This document shows positions 22,591 to 35,183 of a DNA stretch of 64,000 bases, one piece after another. The notes beneath the pieces were generated by a model. The model searched no databases, had not been told where the DNA came from, and worked only from the letters and a program-made list of their open reading frames with translations. Each line of letters begins with the position of its first letter. The first letter of the stretch is position 1. The translations under genes were made by a program, and so were the position numbers. The stretch comes from Bufo bufo. Its lineage: Eukaryota > Chordata > Amphibia > Anura > Bufonidae. Location: positions 517,414,852-517,478,851 of the forward strand of contig NC_053390.1 in assembly GCF_905171765.1 (NCBI RefSeq), read 5' to 3'.

Positions 22591-23514
22591 ATAGTCCATA
22601 CAGTGCCCATATCTGAAACACCTCCCAGATACTGTCTTAGCCAATCAGCAAAGCCCGTTTGTAGACATGCTTGTAGAGATTAACACCTTCTTGTAGGTGG
22701 CATCCTTGAGTCCAGAGTTATCCTTCCTCTAAAGGTCAAGCAGACTTGCAGAACAGGTCACAGCAGGCATCTGGAAGCATCATAAATCACATGTTCACAG
22801 GTGCGCGCCTCAGGGGGCAAGGTCATGTATTGTTTCCCAGGCATGGTGATTCTTGATTTCCCAGATAAAACAGCAGTGTCTATTGTCTATTGAGCAGATA
22901 AGACAGCTATTGCTTTGTGGGAGAGTTGCTTAGGTATTTATGCACCAATTCCACTCTAATGTAAAGGCCTGAATTCAGGAGTCAATAAAATGTTGGGCTC
23001 CCAACAACTCCTTCCGGATGATTGCTCTGATTGCCAGCCTGTGTAAAGGGGTTTTAAGACTTCTTTGGTATTTGGATTGGTATTTAGCTAGGGTATCATG
23101 TGCAGTTTTTGTAACAATCAAAAAATGTTTGAATAGTTTTGAATTAATCTTCTACCACGTAACGTATAATATGTACTTATTTCATTTTATGGAGCTGGAC
23201 TTTTTAAAGGGACACTTCCATGAAAAAAGGTTATTTTTTTTTAAGTTCAATATTCATAGAAGACCATTCTTTCTTGCTTTTCTTTTTCATGTCTGCAGTA
23301 ATATACTACAAAAAATTTAATACAAAATAGTATTAGTCTGTGGCAGCAAAGACAAATAAAACTTATATTTGAATAGGGAGCCCATTGTTGGTTTACTGCT
23401 GCTGTGAGAGAAAGATTTTATCTGTCGATACAATTGTAGACCAATTTGGATAACAGTATGGCAGCTCTATTTTACTTAATAGCCCAAGATAAAGATGTCC
23501 ACAGAAGATTGCAT
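22591..23514. other. No gene recognised
   Basis: This lies 5' of the L1 fragment. No ORF1, exon or RNA gene was found. Confidence 0.4.
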
Positions 23515-23870
23515 TGCACTTAAGCTGGGTTTACAAGCTGCAGTGTACTGTAAGGTGGGTTTACTGCTGCTTGTGCAGTGTAGGAGATCGCTGCATTTGC
23601 ATGCAATGATCTCCTTCACAGTATGAGAACGAGGGATTGCTACTGCAGTGCATACAGCTGCACTGTTTCTGGGCAGCAGATCACTGTTTAGACAGCACGA
23701 ACTGCTGCCCAGAAACGATAATTGGTGTGCCTGAACGAACGACAGGATCACCCGACGAGCATTTTGCTGCAGCACATTTAGATGGGCAGATTGACGGGAA
23801 CAAGCATTCGCAGGAATGTTCGTTCACAATAATCTGCCCGATATTCGGACCATGTTAATCCACCTTTAGT
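23515..23870. mobile_element. TIR element ('aaaggtggattaac' ends), copy 1
   Basis: The ends 'taagctgggtttac' and 'gttaatccacctttagt' are approximate inverted repeats. The interior has 'gcagattgacgggaacaagc' and its partial complement. It resembles 24385-24742. No ORF. Confidence 0.55.
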
Positions 23871-24384
23871 GTAATACATGATGCTCTAATTGATTCACTT
23901 ATCTCCTCCCCTCTATGGTCATAGTAAATGGTCGACTGAGAAGGTCAAGGGAGACTGTTGTGTTAAAAAACCAAACAAAGGAAGACTTTAAGGAGCCAGG
24001 ACAAGAAGTAGAAAAGATGGAGTGACTTTAAAAAAGGATATCCAGAAAACCATCCACCTGTTTTTACATAAAAAAAAACAAATTATACAGAATATTCACA
24101 ATATAACTTAAATATGCTAAAAAAAATCATTCAATCCATTATTTTATTCAGGAGTGAAAAATGTCCTGTTTTACAACAGGAACTTATGACCTTACACGGT
24201 GTAATCACTTGGTGTGTTACTGCATACTTACTGATAAGTAAAGTAAACAAGCAAACTATACTGGTAAATGTTTAGTTTCTCTGTTCTCAGTTCCTAAGGA
24301 GGCACTTTATTGAGTCTGTGTGCAACCTTGAAGAATTTACAGTATGTTTATATATAAAAATTTTGTTTGTCCACTTTACTTGAC

Positions 24385-24742
24385 TGAAACTAAAGTTGGA
24401 TTTGGACGGCCAGATAATCAGGCAGATTATCGGGAACGAACGTTCCTGAAAACATTTGGTCCTGACAATCTACCCATCTAAAAGTGCAGTCGTTCATTCA
24501 TCGGGTAACACTGTAGTTTGTGCAGGCACCTAAATTATCATTTCTGGGAAGAAGATCCTGTCTAAACTGCGATCTGCTGCCCGGAAATAATGCAGCTGTA
24601 TGAGGACAAGCGATAATAATAGCAATCGCTCGTACTCATACTGTGGAGGTGATCGCTGCAAGTAAATGGGAAGACTGTTGGGAAGAAATGCTTCCTTCTG
24701 ACAATCGGCTTTAACTAGGCCCATATAAATTCACCTTTATGC
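24385..24742. mobile_element. TIR element of the same family, copy 2
   Basis: The ends 'ctaaagttggatttggacgg' and 'gcccatataaattcaccttt' are inverted, with the interior 'cagattatcgggaacgaacg'. Related debris is seen at 29920-30245 and 37440-37590. Confidence 0.55.
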
Positions 24743-25387
24743 CTCTATATATGTTAATGTTGGTTGAACCTGATTTCAGTGGGTCAAATATCTAATCTGT
24801 ATGGGAATTTCCCGTCTATTCCCCAATGGCAGATGTTGAGGGAGATAAAGATCAAATTTTAGTAGGTAAGTCGAAAGCTATAGCTTCCAACACCCCCATA
24901 CAAATCTTTTCGCAATGCCCACCGGCCCCATTGACTTTCATGGGATCCAGCAGAGATCTGGCCACCACATGGTAAATATTCCTGGATTCAGCCATCCAAA
25001 AACCGTTGCGTGCAGTGGTTTTTGTCCGGCAGCCAGATCTCCTCCAGATCCCAATATAGTCAATGGAACTGGAAGACCTTGGGATAACAGCCAGAGAGAG
25101 CTCCAGCAGGCTGTTCTCTGCCGGAGAGCAGGATGCAAATGTGAAAGAATCTTTACACTGTTGGTGGAACCCGCCGTTCTAGCTGGGTTCGGCCAGCAAT
25201 ACACCATGTATAGATTATAACCTGCTCCATCCTTTTGTTCTCAAAGAGAGATAAGCCACTACCAGAGGTGTCTTCTAGTGGGTTACTTCCATCTTACCAT
25301 TCAGAACACATACAGCACATGCTCAGCTCATCATGCATGTGTATGGAGAAGTGCGGAAGAGTAGCTGTAGTTTGAACAACTATCTAA
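24743..25387. other. No gene; GC-richer, possibly MITE debris
   Basis: 24940-25130 contains pairs such as 'ggatccagcagagatctggc' and 'cagccagatctcctcc' that suggest an old palindromic element. Boundaries are not clear. Confidence 0.3.
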
Positions 25388-25903
25388 GGCTACTTTCACA
25401 CTAGCGTTGTTTAAATCCGGCGTTCAATTCCGACACCGGAACTGCCCGCCGGATCCGGAAAAACGTGTGAAAATGGATTACATTTGAATCCTGATCAGGA
25501 TTTTGATCACAATTAAAAAATGCATTGGAAAAAACGAATCCGCCATTAATGGACTTACTTTTTTTCACATTTTTCGGGTTTAACATGCAAAAGCCGGATC
25601 CGGTTTGACTGAACACATGGCGCCGGATCCGGCGTTAATGCAAGTCAATGGGAAAAAGACCGGATCCGGCGTTCAGTCAAAGTGTTCAGGATTTTTGGCC
25701 GGAGGTAAAAATACAACATGCTACGGTTTTCTGAAAAGCCTGTTCAGTCAAAAAGACGGAACTGAAGACATCTTGATGCATCCTGAACGGATTACTCTCC
25801 ATTCAGAATGCATTAGGATAAAACTGATCAGTTCTTTTCCGGATTTGAGCCCCTAGGATGGAACTCAGCACCGGAAAAGAAAATTGCTAGTGTGAAAGTA
25901 CCC
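25388..25903. mobile_element. MITE, 'ggctactttcacac' TIR, TAA target duplication
   Basis: It starts 'ggctactttcacactagcg' and ends 'ttgctagtgtgaaagtaccc', flanked by TAA on both sides (25385-25387, 25904-25906). The interior is rich in 'ccggatccgg' palindromes. A 3-bp TWA duplication fits PIF/Harbinger-type transposition. It has no transposase. Confidence 0.8.
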
Positions 25904-25947
25904 TAATGTGTATGACCAGCCTAATGCATTAATATAAAAAAAATTAG

Positions 25948-26120
25948 GATAGGTCATCAATATTCGATCAGCGGGGGTTTAACTCCTGGCATCCACAATG
26001 ATCAGCTGTTTGAATGAGTGAGCGCCCCAGCCTCTTCAAACAGCTGATTGACAGGGTGTCAGGAGTTGGACCCCCTCCGATCTGATATTGATAACCAATT
26101 CTGATGGTAGATCATCAATA
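25948..26120. repeat. Inverted-repeat element fragment ('gatcagctgtttgaa')
   Basis: The left arm 'ataggtcatcaatattcgat' to 'gatcagctgtttgaa' and the right arm 'ttcaaacagctgattgacag' to 'gatattgataacca' are inverted. It is the same family as 42028-42380 and 3232-3310. Confidence 0.65.
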
Positions 26121-26550
26121 TTATGACACAGCACAACCCTTTTAAAACATAATGACACAGACTTAGCAAACCTTAAGATAACCTTTTCAATGATTTTAGT
26201 TGTGCTGTGCCATTTGAAAGGTTGCTGCAACATTGTATTTAAAGGGTTGATCATTTGAATCAAAACACTGGTGGCATGCTCTCTTTTCTAGTGCCAGTGC
26301 TCTCTGGGTTCCCCGTATACTATAAGTGACAGAGGCCTGTTCTTGGTCACGTGACCGTTTCAGTCAATAAATGGTCTTAGTGGTCACTTGTGCAAGAATG
26401 GCACATCACTGCAAGATGAAAAAATGGACAAATATTTTGTGTTGGATAATCTCTGTAGCAGGATCAGATATTTCCGGATTTATTCTATAGTGTATATTAA
26501 TAGTTTTCATTTGTTTTGTGTCATTGGTCCCATTACTTGTTTTTCTATAA

Positions 26551-27499
<949 letters not shown>

Positions 27500-28390
27500 T
27501 GTTTTTGTCCGATCTGAGGGCTGATTAACATTGGGGGTCTGATCTGCGGTCTGATTAGAGGTCTGATCGGAGGTCTGTTTGGTGGTCTAGTTAAGGCTAC
27601 TTTCACACTAGCGTTCGGAGCGGATTCGTCTGATGTTTCATCAGACGGATCCATTCCGATAATGCAGACGTTTGCATCCGTTCAGAACGTATCCGTCTGC
27701 ATTATAACTTAGAAAATTTTCTAAGTCAGAAAGTAGCCTGAGCGGATCCGTTCAGACTTTACATTGAAAGTCAATGGGGAACGGATCCGCTTGAAGATTG
27801 AGCCATATAGTGTCATCTTCAAGCGGATCCGTCCCCATTGACTTCCATTATAAGTCTGGACGGATCCGCTCGCCTCCGCACGGCCAGGCGGACACCCGAA
27901 CGCTGCAAGCAGCGTTCAGGTGTCCGCTCACTGAGCGGAGCGGAGGCTGAGCGCTGGCAGGCGGATGCATTCTCAGTGGATCCGCCTCCACTGAGAATGC
28001 ATTAGGGCCAGACGGATGCGTTCAGGGCCGCTCGTGAGCCCCTTCAAACGGAGCTCACAAGCGGACACCCGAACGCTCGTGTGAAAGTAGCCTAATATTG
28101 GAATTCTGAGCTGAGAGCTCATTAACACTAGGGGTCTGAGGTGAGGTCCGATTAACAGTGGGGGACTGATTGGGGGTCTGATCTGAGGTCTATTTAACAT
28201 TGGGGTTTTGAGCTGAGGTCTGATTAACATTGGGGGTCTGAGCTGAGGTTTATTTAACATTGGGGGTATGAGCTGAGGTCTGATTAATGCTGGGGGTCTG
28301 ATCTGAGGTCTGATTAACATTGGGGATCTGATCTGAGGTCTGATGAAAACTGCTTTTATTTCTTATTTTCCTCCTCAAAAACCTAATTAA
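27500..28390. mobile_element. Minisatellite-bearing element, copy 2, split by a MITE
   Basis: About 30-bp units of the type 'ggtctgattaacattggggg' run from 27500 to 27594 and resume at 28096, ending near 28350 in 'cttattttcctcctcaaaaa' and 'cctaa'. That end matches the region next to the right TIR of 61729-62898, and the units match the reverse complement of those in copy 1. The terminal 'gtgcgtcttat' part is missing here. Confidence 0.6.
27595..28092. mobile_element. MITE, 'ggctactttcacac' TIR, inside the minisatellite
   Basis: The ends are 'ggctactttcacactagcg' and 'cgctcgtgtgaaagtagcc', flanked by TAA (27592-27594, 28093-28095). Long internal inverted repeats are built on 'cggatccg' and 'cattctcagtggatccgcc'. 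It inserted into a pre-existing tandem array. Confidence 0.85.
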
Positions 28391-30417
28391 TTAAAACTGA
28401 TCATCCCTCACAGTCTGTGATTCTTCTGAATTAGATTTCAGACAATCAAACAAAGAAATAATTAAAGTATGGTCCCTTAAATGAAATAAAAAAAAATACA
28501 CATAAATGTCTTCTACAGCATAATTACAAAAACTGACCCGTTACAGTGTAATAAGCCATTAAGATCAACAAGCACATATGTGTAAAAGTGAGATCACAGG
28601 TTCCATTGGTTTCAATAAGAAAGCTGTGCGGTAGTTTACACAGCATGCATTTTTCCTCTCATAGTTTTAAAAATCCGTGTCCAAATTTTCCATTAAAATG
28701 GGTAAGCTCAAAACCATATAAAACCACAAAGAACATGCCAATATTGTTTTTCTTTTCAGCACAGAAAAAACTCCGGGTGAACTCACTCTTATGATTCAGA
28801 ATGCTGTGATGTAATGGAAGACAGTATACATGATTCAGGTGTTATACTGTCGCGAGGTTCCACATCTCCACTACTCATGTGACATACTGTACAAAGTAAT
28901 AGAGCTGTAAAAGAAATGTCTATTGCGTCAGCTCCATTAATGCTCTGTGTCTAATTATTATTCAAAGAGATAACACAAAGTATGCAATGGGAAGACTGAT
29001 GGGGTTTTTTTTCACACGGATTTTGGCTTAAAAACATGGACACAAAATCCTTATCTATGTGGAAGTTGCCTTCAATGGCCATTTTCAAACAGCAGTACTT
29101 TGGTCAGTATTTTTTTTTCTTCCTTATAGTATTTCTCTATGTAAAATAGATTCCAAACCTGGTTTTAACTTTAAAATATAGTAACATCAGAGGCTCTGGC
29201 AAATTATTTCATATTTCACATTAAGAACTGTGCTGGATGTAGAATTATTCTTCCCATCAAATCCTCACCGAACCCCTTCGTGAGAAGGATTCAGCACTGC
29301 ATTGAGGTTTCCAAGGTTATTATAATAGATACCATGATGCAGATGTGAACCGAGTGTTACCAATTCAAAAACTGACCAAAACCCTGCCGTGTGAAAGCTC
29401 ACTGAGTGTTTGTTCTGAGATCCAATGTAATGCTTCCATATATTTATTTTACGTTTCATTGCACATTGCTACCATTTCTATTAACGTTCTCAGAAGTTCT
29501 ACAGCTCAAGAAACATGATTACACTCTGGGATGGTGAACGGCACATCTCCTTTGTTGTATCTAGGGGTAGGGGCATTCGATTTCAGCTTGCACAATCCGT
29601 AGTTCCTTAGCTCAGCCACCTATTCCCCCTCCTTATTGAGAGCATAGACACACTTGGCCATCCATATGTGGGGGTCAGCTTGGCCGACAGCTATATCACA
29701 GTACTCAGATCTATAGCTGTAGGGTGACCTAATAATGATGGCAGAAAAGCAGTATGGTGTCTGGGCTCCAGTCAGCTTACCTTTTTACAATCTCTTACTG
29801 CCTTATCAATCCAATTTATACAAGAGTCGACAAACTTTTAAGAGCCTTTTACCTGTTCTGAGGATAGGAAAAATTATTGGGGATAAGCATTGATACAAAT
29901 GCACATTCCCAATAATTGCCCCATGTAAAGGTACCGTGAACACCTGCTGAACAAGTAAATGCTTGTTCACTGGGCGATCTCATCTTTGATGCGGCACATA
30001 AAATCCTCATTCATTGGCAGCATATCTCCCACATCTAAATAATCAAGGAACTGCTGCTCACAAAATAGAAACCACATGGGAATGAATGATCATAGTAATC
30101 ATTCATCCCCATGCATCCCAGATAGGTGCTGATGAATGGGTAATTATCAGAAATGAATGTACATAGGAGCTCTGTTGGGCCCTAATTGCATTTTTTAACA
30201 GTTGTAACATTTACAACATTTACAATATTTTAGGGCCCTATTACACTGCCTAATATTCAAGAAGGACAAGTGCCAATAGATGATGAGCCTATTATGATCC
30301 AAAGTGAATGGAGAGGAATGATTGCTACAGGGGCCATATAAACTTCCCAGTGGGCCGCCCGAGCCCTCCTTTTGGATGTTGGCCAGGTACATAACCAGCT
30401 GATGCTCTCAGCCTTAA
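28391..30417. other. Intron sequence; possible TIR-element debris at 29920-30245
   Basis: No exon is recognised. 29920-30245 has fragments ('taaaggtaccgtgaaca', 'tagggccctattacac') reminiscent of the 23515 family. The rest is unassigned. Confidence 0.35.
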
Positions 30418-30887
30418 CCTCTTCACTACCGAGCCACTTTTCACCTTAAATCCCAGGCCGGTTTTTGCAAATCTGACATGTGTCACTTTATGTAGTAATA
30501 ACTTTAAAATGCTTTTACCATTCTGAGACGTTTTCTCGTCACATATTGTACTTTATGACTTCCAAATTTTAATTTCTCTTCTTTTATAATAGTAATAACT
30601 CCAAATATAGTTATTACTTTACATTCCCCATATGTCTACTTCATGTCTGGATCATTTTGAAAATTTTATTTTATTTTTTTCGGACGTTAGAAGGCTTGGA
30701 AGTTTAGAAGCTAATCTTAAAATTTTTAAGAACATTTCCAAACCCCAATTTTTTCAGGACCAGTTCAGTTATGAAGTCACTTTCTGGGGCTTACATATTA
30801 GAAACCACCCATAAATCACCATTTTAGAAACTACACCCCTCAAGCTATTAAAAACTGATTTTACAAACGTTGTTAACCCTTTAGGTG

Positions 30888-31152
30888 CAATACAACAGAA
30901 GCTAGAAGGCCGAGCATACAGAAAATGGCTCGGCCAGTTCCTCCCAAAATGCAAATACAAAAGTACTGATCCCCTAGGGGACAAAGGGGGTAAAATTTAA
31001 CATTTAATAATAATGATTATAAAATATCTGCGCTGAAACACGGGTGGAACCTTCAAAATCAATCAATAAAACAGCCCAGGGTGGGCCTATACAATCATAC
31101 ACTGAATGGTGCCAGTATGTAATAAATAAGGAATGCTCTCACCATCAATGGC
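30888..31152 (-). repeat. PLE2 3' pLTR
   Basis: Direct repeat of 34919-35183. Both start 'caatacaacagaagctag' and end 'catcaatggc' on the plus strand. Confidence 0.9.
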
Positions 31153-31445
31153 TGTGCAGGTTGATGGTCGAATCTCTTCCAGTGAGATGAGCTTCAAAGA
31201 GATGGATTTCCCAATTTGATGGAGATGAAAAAGACTGTAGTACCATTCAGGAAAAAATGCTAATAGTGAACTTCAGTGTAGATAGGAAACGGGAGAATAC
31301 GTCCCTAATACACCCTATCCAGGAGAAAGGGACTAATATCACCCTGCCTATCTATATGAAGTACTTGCACCGCAAGGGGCGACCCCGTCCAGATACCTTT
31401 CCCTAATCCCGGGCAGTATCCCTAGTACACCCTACTGGAGGTAAA

Positions 31446-31490
31446 CTCCCGACGTGTCACGTTTCGTTCCACATGAACTTATCAAGGGAG
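31446..31490 (-). ncRNA. Hammerhead-ribozyme-like motif in PLE2
   Basis: On the minus strand, stem I is CTCCC/GGGAG closing the motif. Box 1 is TTGATAA, stem II is GTTC-ATGTG-GAAC, box 2 is GAAA, stem III is CGT-GAC-ACG, and the cleavage-site triplet is GTC. All three stems form in the right topology. Relative to the consensus CTGATGA, positions 3 and 8 are U and A instead of C and G. These two positions pair in the folded hammerhead, so the change keeps the pair. Confidence 0.6.
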
Positions 31491-32300
31491 ATGTACAACA
31501 ATGGTAGCAAACACAAAAAGACCTTGCTAGAAAAAGGGGGTGAACATGAATAATGAGTAGGCAGTGGTTGGAGGTTTCACCTAAAAAGCGGGAAACTAAA
31601 AACTCCTAGGGAAAAGCCAGGCCAGTGGGACCCAGGCCACCCAAATGCCACTAATCGCCAGTATGCCGGCACACCAGTGGGTGGTGATGGCTTAGGCAAC
31701 TGTAAGTTGCGACCCAGAGTACAGAGTCAAAATAGTCAGGCTGTCAGCACGGAGTGTCTACCTACCAGCGCTTTTAAAGGCATTCAAACATCGCGCTGCT
31801 AGTCTAGGACCGCCCTATCACGGTCACGCGACTGGTGGAATGCAGGCGGCGGACGCAGCGCACGTCGGCACCGCGCTCCACAGGCCCAGACAGGGGGCGG
31901 CAACAGGAAGGAGCCGCAGATCACGTGACAATGTCACGTGGTGAAACCTGCCAGGCCGTGGAGCGCAGCGCCGGATGACGCCGCGCTCCAATGCAAACGG
32001 CCCACAAAGAGGGCGAGTAAGTATACAATCTGGAGGCAGGCGAGGTGCCTAGCAACCAGGACGCCTCAGGAGAGTATCTGGGCGTCCTGGGTAGTAAGGA
32101 GACTCACAGTGGCGTGAGCCTCTAGTTACCAATACAGTAATACTTATATAGAGCTACTAATGCAGGCCAAAAAGCAAACGGCCCCATATAAACAGCAACT
32201 GGCTAATAATTAAGTCAGAGGAACAGGGGCAGAATAAGGTCAAAGGTCAAAGGGATGGTTTTCAGACAATGCAGCTACTATTAAACCAAGGGAAAGGTTT

Positions 32301-32830
32301 TTAAATAAAGCAGCTAAAATTAAGCTGCTCATTCAGACCTAATGGGGCCATGGTTTTAAGATAATAAATCCAGCGGGTCTCATGCTGGAGAATGGCCTGA
32401 TCTCAATTCCCCCCCACGCCGTGGGGGAAGGACCCTTGGAAAAATCATTTAAATGTTCACCAATTCTTCTGCGGAACTCACGGATGGTCTTACCCACATA
32501 TTCCTTGCCACATTCACAAGTCAAGATATAGGGTGTATTAGGGACGTATTCTCCCGTTTCCTATCTACGGTAGTTGATATAGTAATGAATGGCATATTCT
32601 TTACCAGTGATGTTGCTTCGGAACATTTTACCAGTTTGCAAGTGGATGCAAGCAATGCAGCCACTGCACCTGTAACAACCCTTGACATTTGTTTTTAGCC
32701 AAGAGCAGCCAGGATGGGAAGGGGGTATGTATTCGCTGGAAAGTAGTCTGTCACAGAGACTACGTCCACTGCGATAGGTGAGGTGTGGGTATTCACCCAC
32801 AACCTCCCTCAGATCAGGGTCCATCAGAAG
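32301..32830 (-). pseudogene. PLE2 zinc-finger linker and GIY-YIG endonuclease
   Basis: The minus strand reads DPDLREVVGEYPHLTYRSGR, then the Cys-rich linker GCYRCSGCIACIH, then CECGKEYVGKTIREFRRRIG and EHLNDF: the GIY-YIG-type core (YVG, catalytic Arg, Glu-His). A frameshift before TMAPLGLNEQLNFSCFI moves the true C-terminus to a TAA at 32301-32303, matching the PLE1 C-terminus. At least one further frameshift lies between linker and core (about 32560). The domain would cut target DNA for primed reverse transcription. Confidence 0.8.
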
Positions 32831-32993
32831 AGTACACCAGTTCCTACAAATGACCTCACGGATCTCAGGCGCTGCCCTATCGTATGTGGTTATTAGGCGG
32901 ATTAGCTTCTGGGTCTGTGCATGATGGAATCTTGGAGTAAGGAGATTAGTTCTGTTTTCTTGTAACGCTGACCTAAAAGCTCTCTGGGTATCC

Positions 32994-34307
32994 TTACTGC
33001 CGAAACCTCATACGTAGGTAATCAGCCTGCCTTATAAATTCATGTTTAGTCAAGCAATTCCTCCTTAACCGGAGGTATTGTCCCTTGGGAATACCCCTCT
33101 TGAGTGGGAGAGAATGACTGCTCTCCCACCTAAGCAAGGTGTTAGTTGATGTGGGTTTTCTGTATACAGACGTAATAAGCTCACCTCCCTGAGTTTTTGA
33201 GATAAGGACATCCAGGAAAGGCAGACGTTTGCTGTCAGACTCACACGTGATTCTTACCCCAATTGTGTTATCATTGAGCGTCTCCACCAAGGACCAAAAT
33301 GAAGCGTCACTACCATTCCAGATGATGAAAATCTCGTTTATGTACCGCGCCCACAGTCCCACAGGGTCCATTAGGACAGATCCTTCCTCCGTAAAGACCA
33401 GGGTCTCCCCCCACCAGCCCAGGAACAAGTTGGCGTACGATAGGGCACAGGGACACCCCATCGCTGTGCCCCTGAGCTGGTGGTAGACCCTATCACTAAA
33501 GGAGAACACGTTTCGGGTCAACGTGAATTCCAATAAACGGGCGAAGAGACTGTGGGCGCGGTACTGACAACCTCGAGTGCTCAGAAAATACTCGACCGCC
33601 TTGATGCCCAGGGAGTGAGGAATGCTAGAGTACAGCGCCTCGACATCAATGCTGGCTAGTAAACTACCTTCCTCAATGTGAATCCCCTCTAGCTGTTTTA
33701 AAAAATCAGTGGTGTCACGGGTATAGGAGGGAAGTGCAGTCACAAAGGGGGCCAGAATCTGATCGACATAAATCCCTACATGTTGGCAAAGGTTCCCCAC
33801 CCCTGACATAATGGGTCGCCCTTTCAGTGGGTGCGTCCCCTTGTGTAATTTGGGGAAGCAGTAAAATGTAGACATGCGGGGGCAAACAGGTAACAAAAAT
33901 CTGTACTCATCATCGGTAATGATTTGTGATAATTTGGCATCATCTAGAATAGCTTTGAGTTCCACTCTGAAATCATCAGAGGGGTCCCGGGCTAGCACTT
34001 TGTATGTAGAGGAATCATGTAAAAGAGATTCACACATTTCTCTGTATTGACCATGGTCCATAACCACTGTATCCCCCCCCCCCGACCCCCCGCGCTCCTT
34101 GTCTGAGGGTTTGATGACTATGGAACGATCGCTCTCAAGATCTGAGATAACAGTGGCATGGACCTCGTCAAGATTAGAGAAATGAGGGGGACGTAGGTCC
34201 TCGATCTGTTGTGAGACAGTATTGAGAAAAGCATCCACACAGGATAATTCAGCAGAGATCGGTGGCATTTTATTGCTATTGAGTTTTAAATTGGTAAACA
34301 GACCCAC
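32994..34307 (-). pseudogene. PLE2 reverse transcriptase (437-codon open frame, altered catalytic motif)
   Basis: A long open frame with Penelope-type RT blocks: DRSIVIKPSDKERGG, STFYCFPKLHKGTHPLKGRP, YVDQILAPFVTALPSYTRDT, LASIDVEALYSSIPH (first catalytic Asp), VYHQLRGTAMGCPCALSYAN, WARYINEIFIIW, LPFLDVLI, VYRKPTSTNTLLRWESSHSL and LKRGIPKGQYLRLRRNC. The invariant YIDD is YINE here (AAC GAG codons, about 33342), which removes both metal-binding aspartates of that box, so this copy is very unlikely to polymerise. The frame ends after RMRFRQ where a shift leads into the linker. A poly-G stretch near 34074-34090 codes for a glycine run. Confidence 0.9.
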
Positions 34308-34978
34308 ACCTTCATGTTGCTCAGATTACCTTTCGAGATCATAAAGCAGACGAACGTCTGAAAGGATATCTAAGGGAATACCTAGTTTGCGACACAGTTT
34401 TTTCTCCTGCAGTTTATAGAATTTGTGCCAGCGAAGCTTGCGAACAAACAGGTTAAGGTCCTTAATGATATCAAATCTATTGAAGTTCGGAGTCGGTACG
34501 AAGGAGAGACCAAGTTGAAGTTGAGTCTCAGCAGTACTCAGGGGGCGGGAGGAGAGATTGACGACTTGGGGTCCTAGGGGTTTGGAGGAGGTTGGGTCCG
34601 ATTGCGCAATGGATAAGCTTGGGGGAGATTGGATTGGCTCAAGTGTGGACTTCTAAATCTCGCCGTGGGCAGAAGCGAGATCCGGAGGCCCCTTGGGACA
34701 ATGTTATGTTTGAGATAGTTCTCCAGGCTTTGCACCTCCCACCAAGAAAGGATTTGGTCCTTGTAGATATCAGTTAATTCCTTGAATGCTGCATGGAAGG
34801 AAGGAGTGTACTTTTTTGGGGAAAATACCTTATCAGAAAACACATCTTTGGCTTCCGCCAACCAGTTATCTGCATTAAAGCCAGTTGCCAAAAAGCCTGC
34901 CATGCTCTGGAACAGATTCAATACAACAGAAGCTAGAAAGCCGAGCATACAGAAAATGACTCGGCCAGTTCCTCCCAA
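34308..34978 (-). pseudogene. PLE2 N-terminal ORF region
   Basis: A 134-residue frame (34978-34574) starts inside the 5' pLTR with MGGTGRVIFCMLGFLASVVL and continues WLAEAKDVFSDKVFSPKKYT, SWWEVQSLENYLKHNIVPRG. From 34573 to 34308 the coding is in other frames (for example 'FVRKLRWHKFYK'). In Penelope-like elements the ORF commonly begins within the pLTR, which fits. No known domain is assigned. Confidence 0.6.
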
Positions 34979-35183
34979 AATGCAAATACAAAAGTACTGA
35001 TCCCCTAGGGGACAAAGGGGGTAAAACTTAACATTTAATAATAATGATTATAAAATATCCGGGCTGAAACACGGGTGGAACCTTCAAAATCAATCAATAA
35101 AACAGCCCAGGGTGGGCCTATACGATCATACACTGAATGGTGCCAGTATGTAATAAATAAGGAATGCTCTCACCCATCAATGG
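34919..35183 (-). repeat. PLE2 5' pLTR
   Basis: Direct repeat of 30888-31152. It contains the putative start codon of the element's ORF at 34978 and presumably the promoter. Confidence 0.9.

Larger units (their letters stand above)
30888..35183 (-). mobile_element. Penelope-like retroelement PLE2, near full length, direct pLTRs, 9-bp TSD
   Basis: The 4.3 kb element is flanked by the perfect 9-bp duplication ctttaggtg (30879-30887 and 35184-35192). Both ends carry about 265-bp direct repeats (30888-31152, 34919-35183) with only about seven differences. On the minus strand the order is pLTR, N-terminal ORF (starting inside the pLTR at 34978), RT, zinc-finger linker, GIY-YIG endonuclease, a GC-rich 3' region, a hammerhead-like motif and pLTR. 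Empty-site sequence across the duplication rejoins the surrounding tandem repeat. Confidence 0.9.

Noticed and set aside
27973..28320. Minus-strand proline-rich 115-residue frame
   Set aside because: Translation of the 30-bp minisatellite and MITE end; periodic, no domain.
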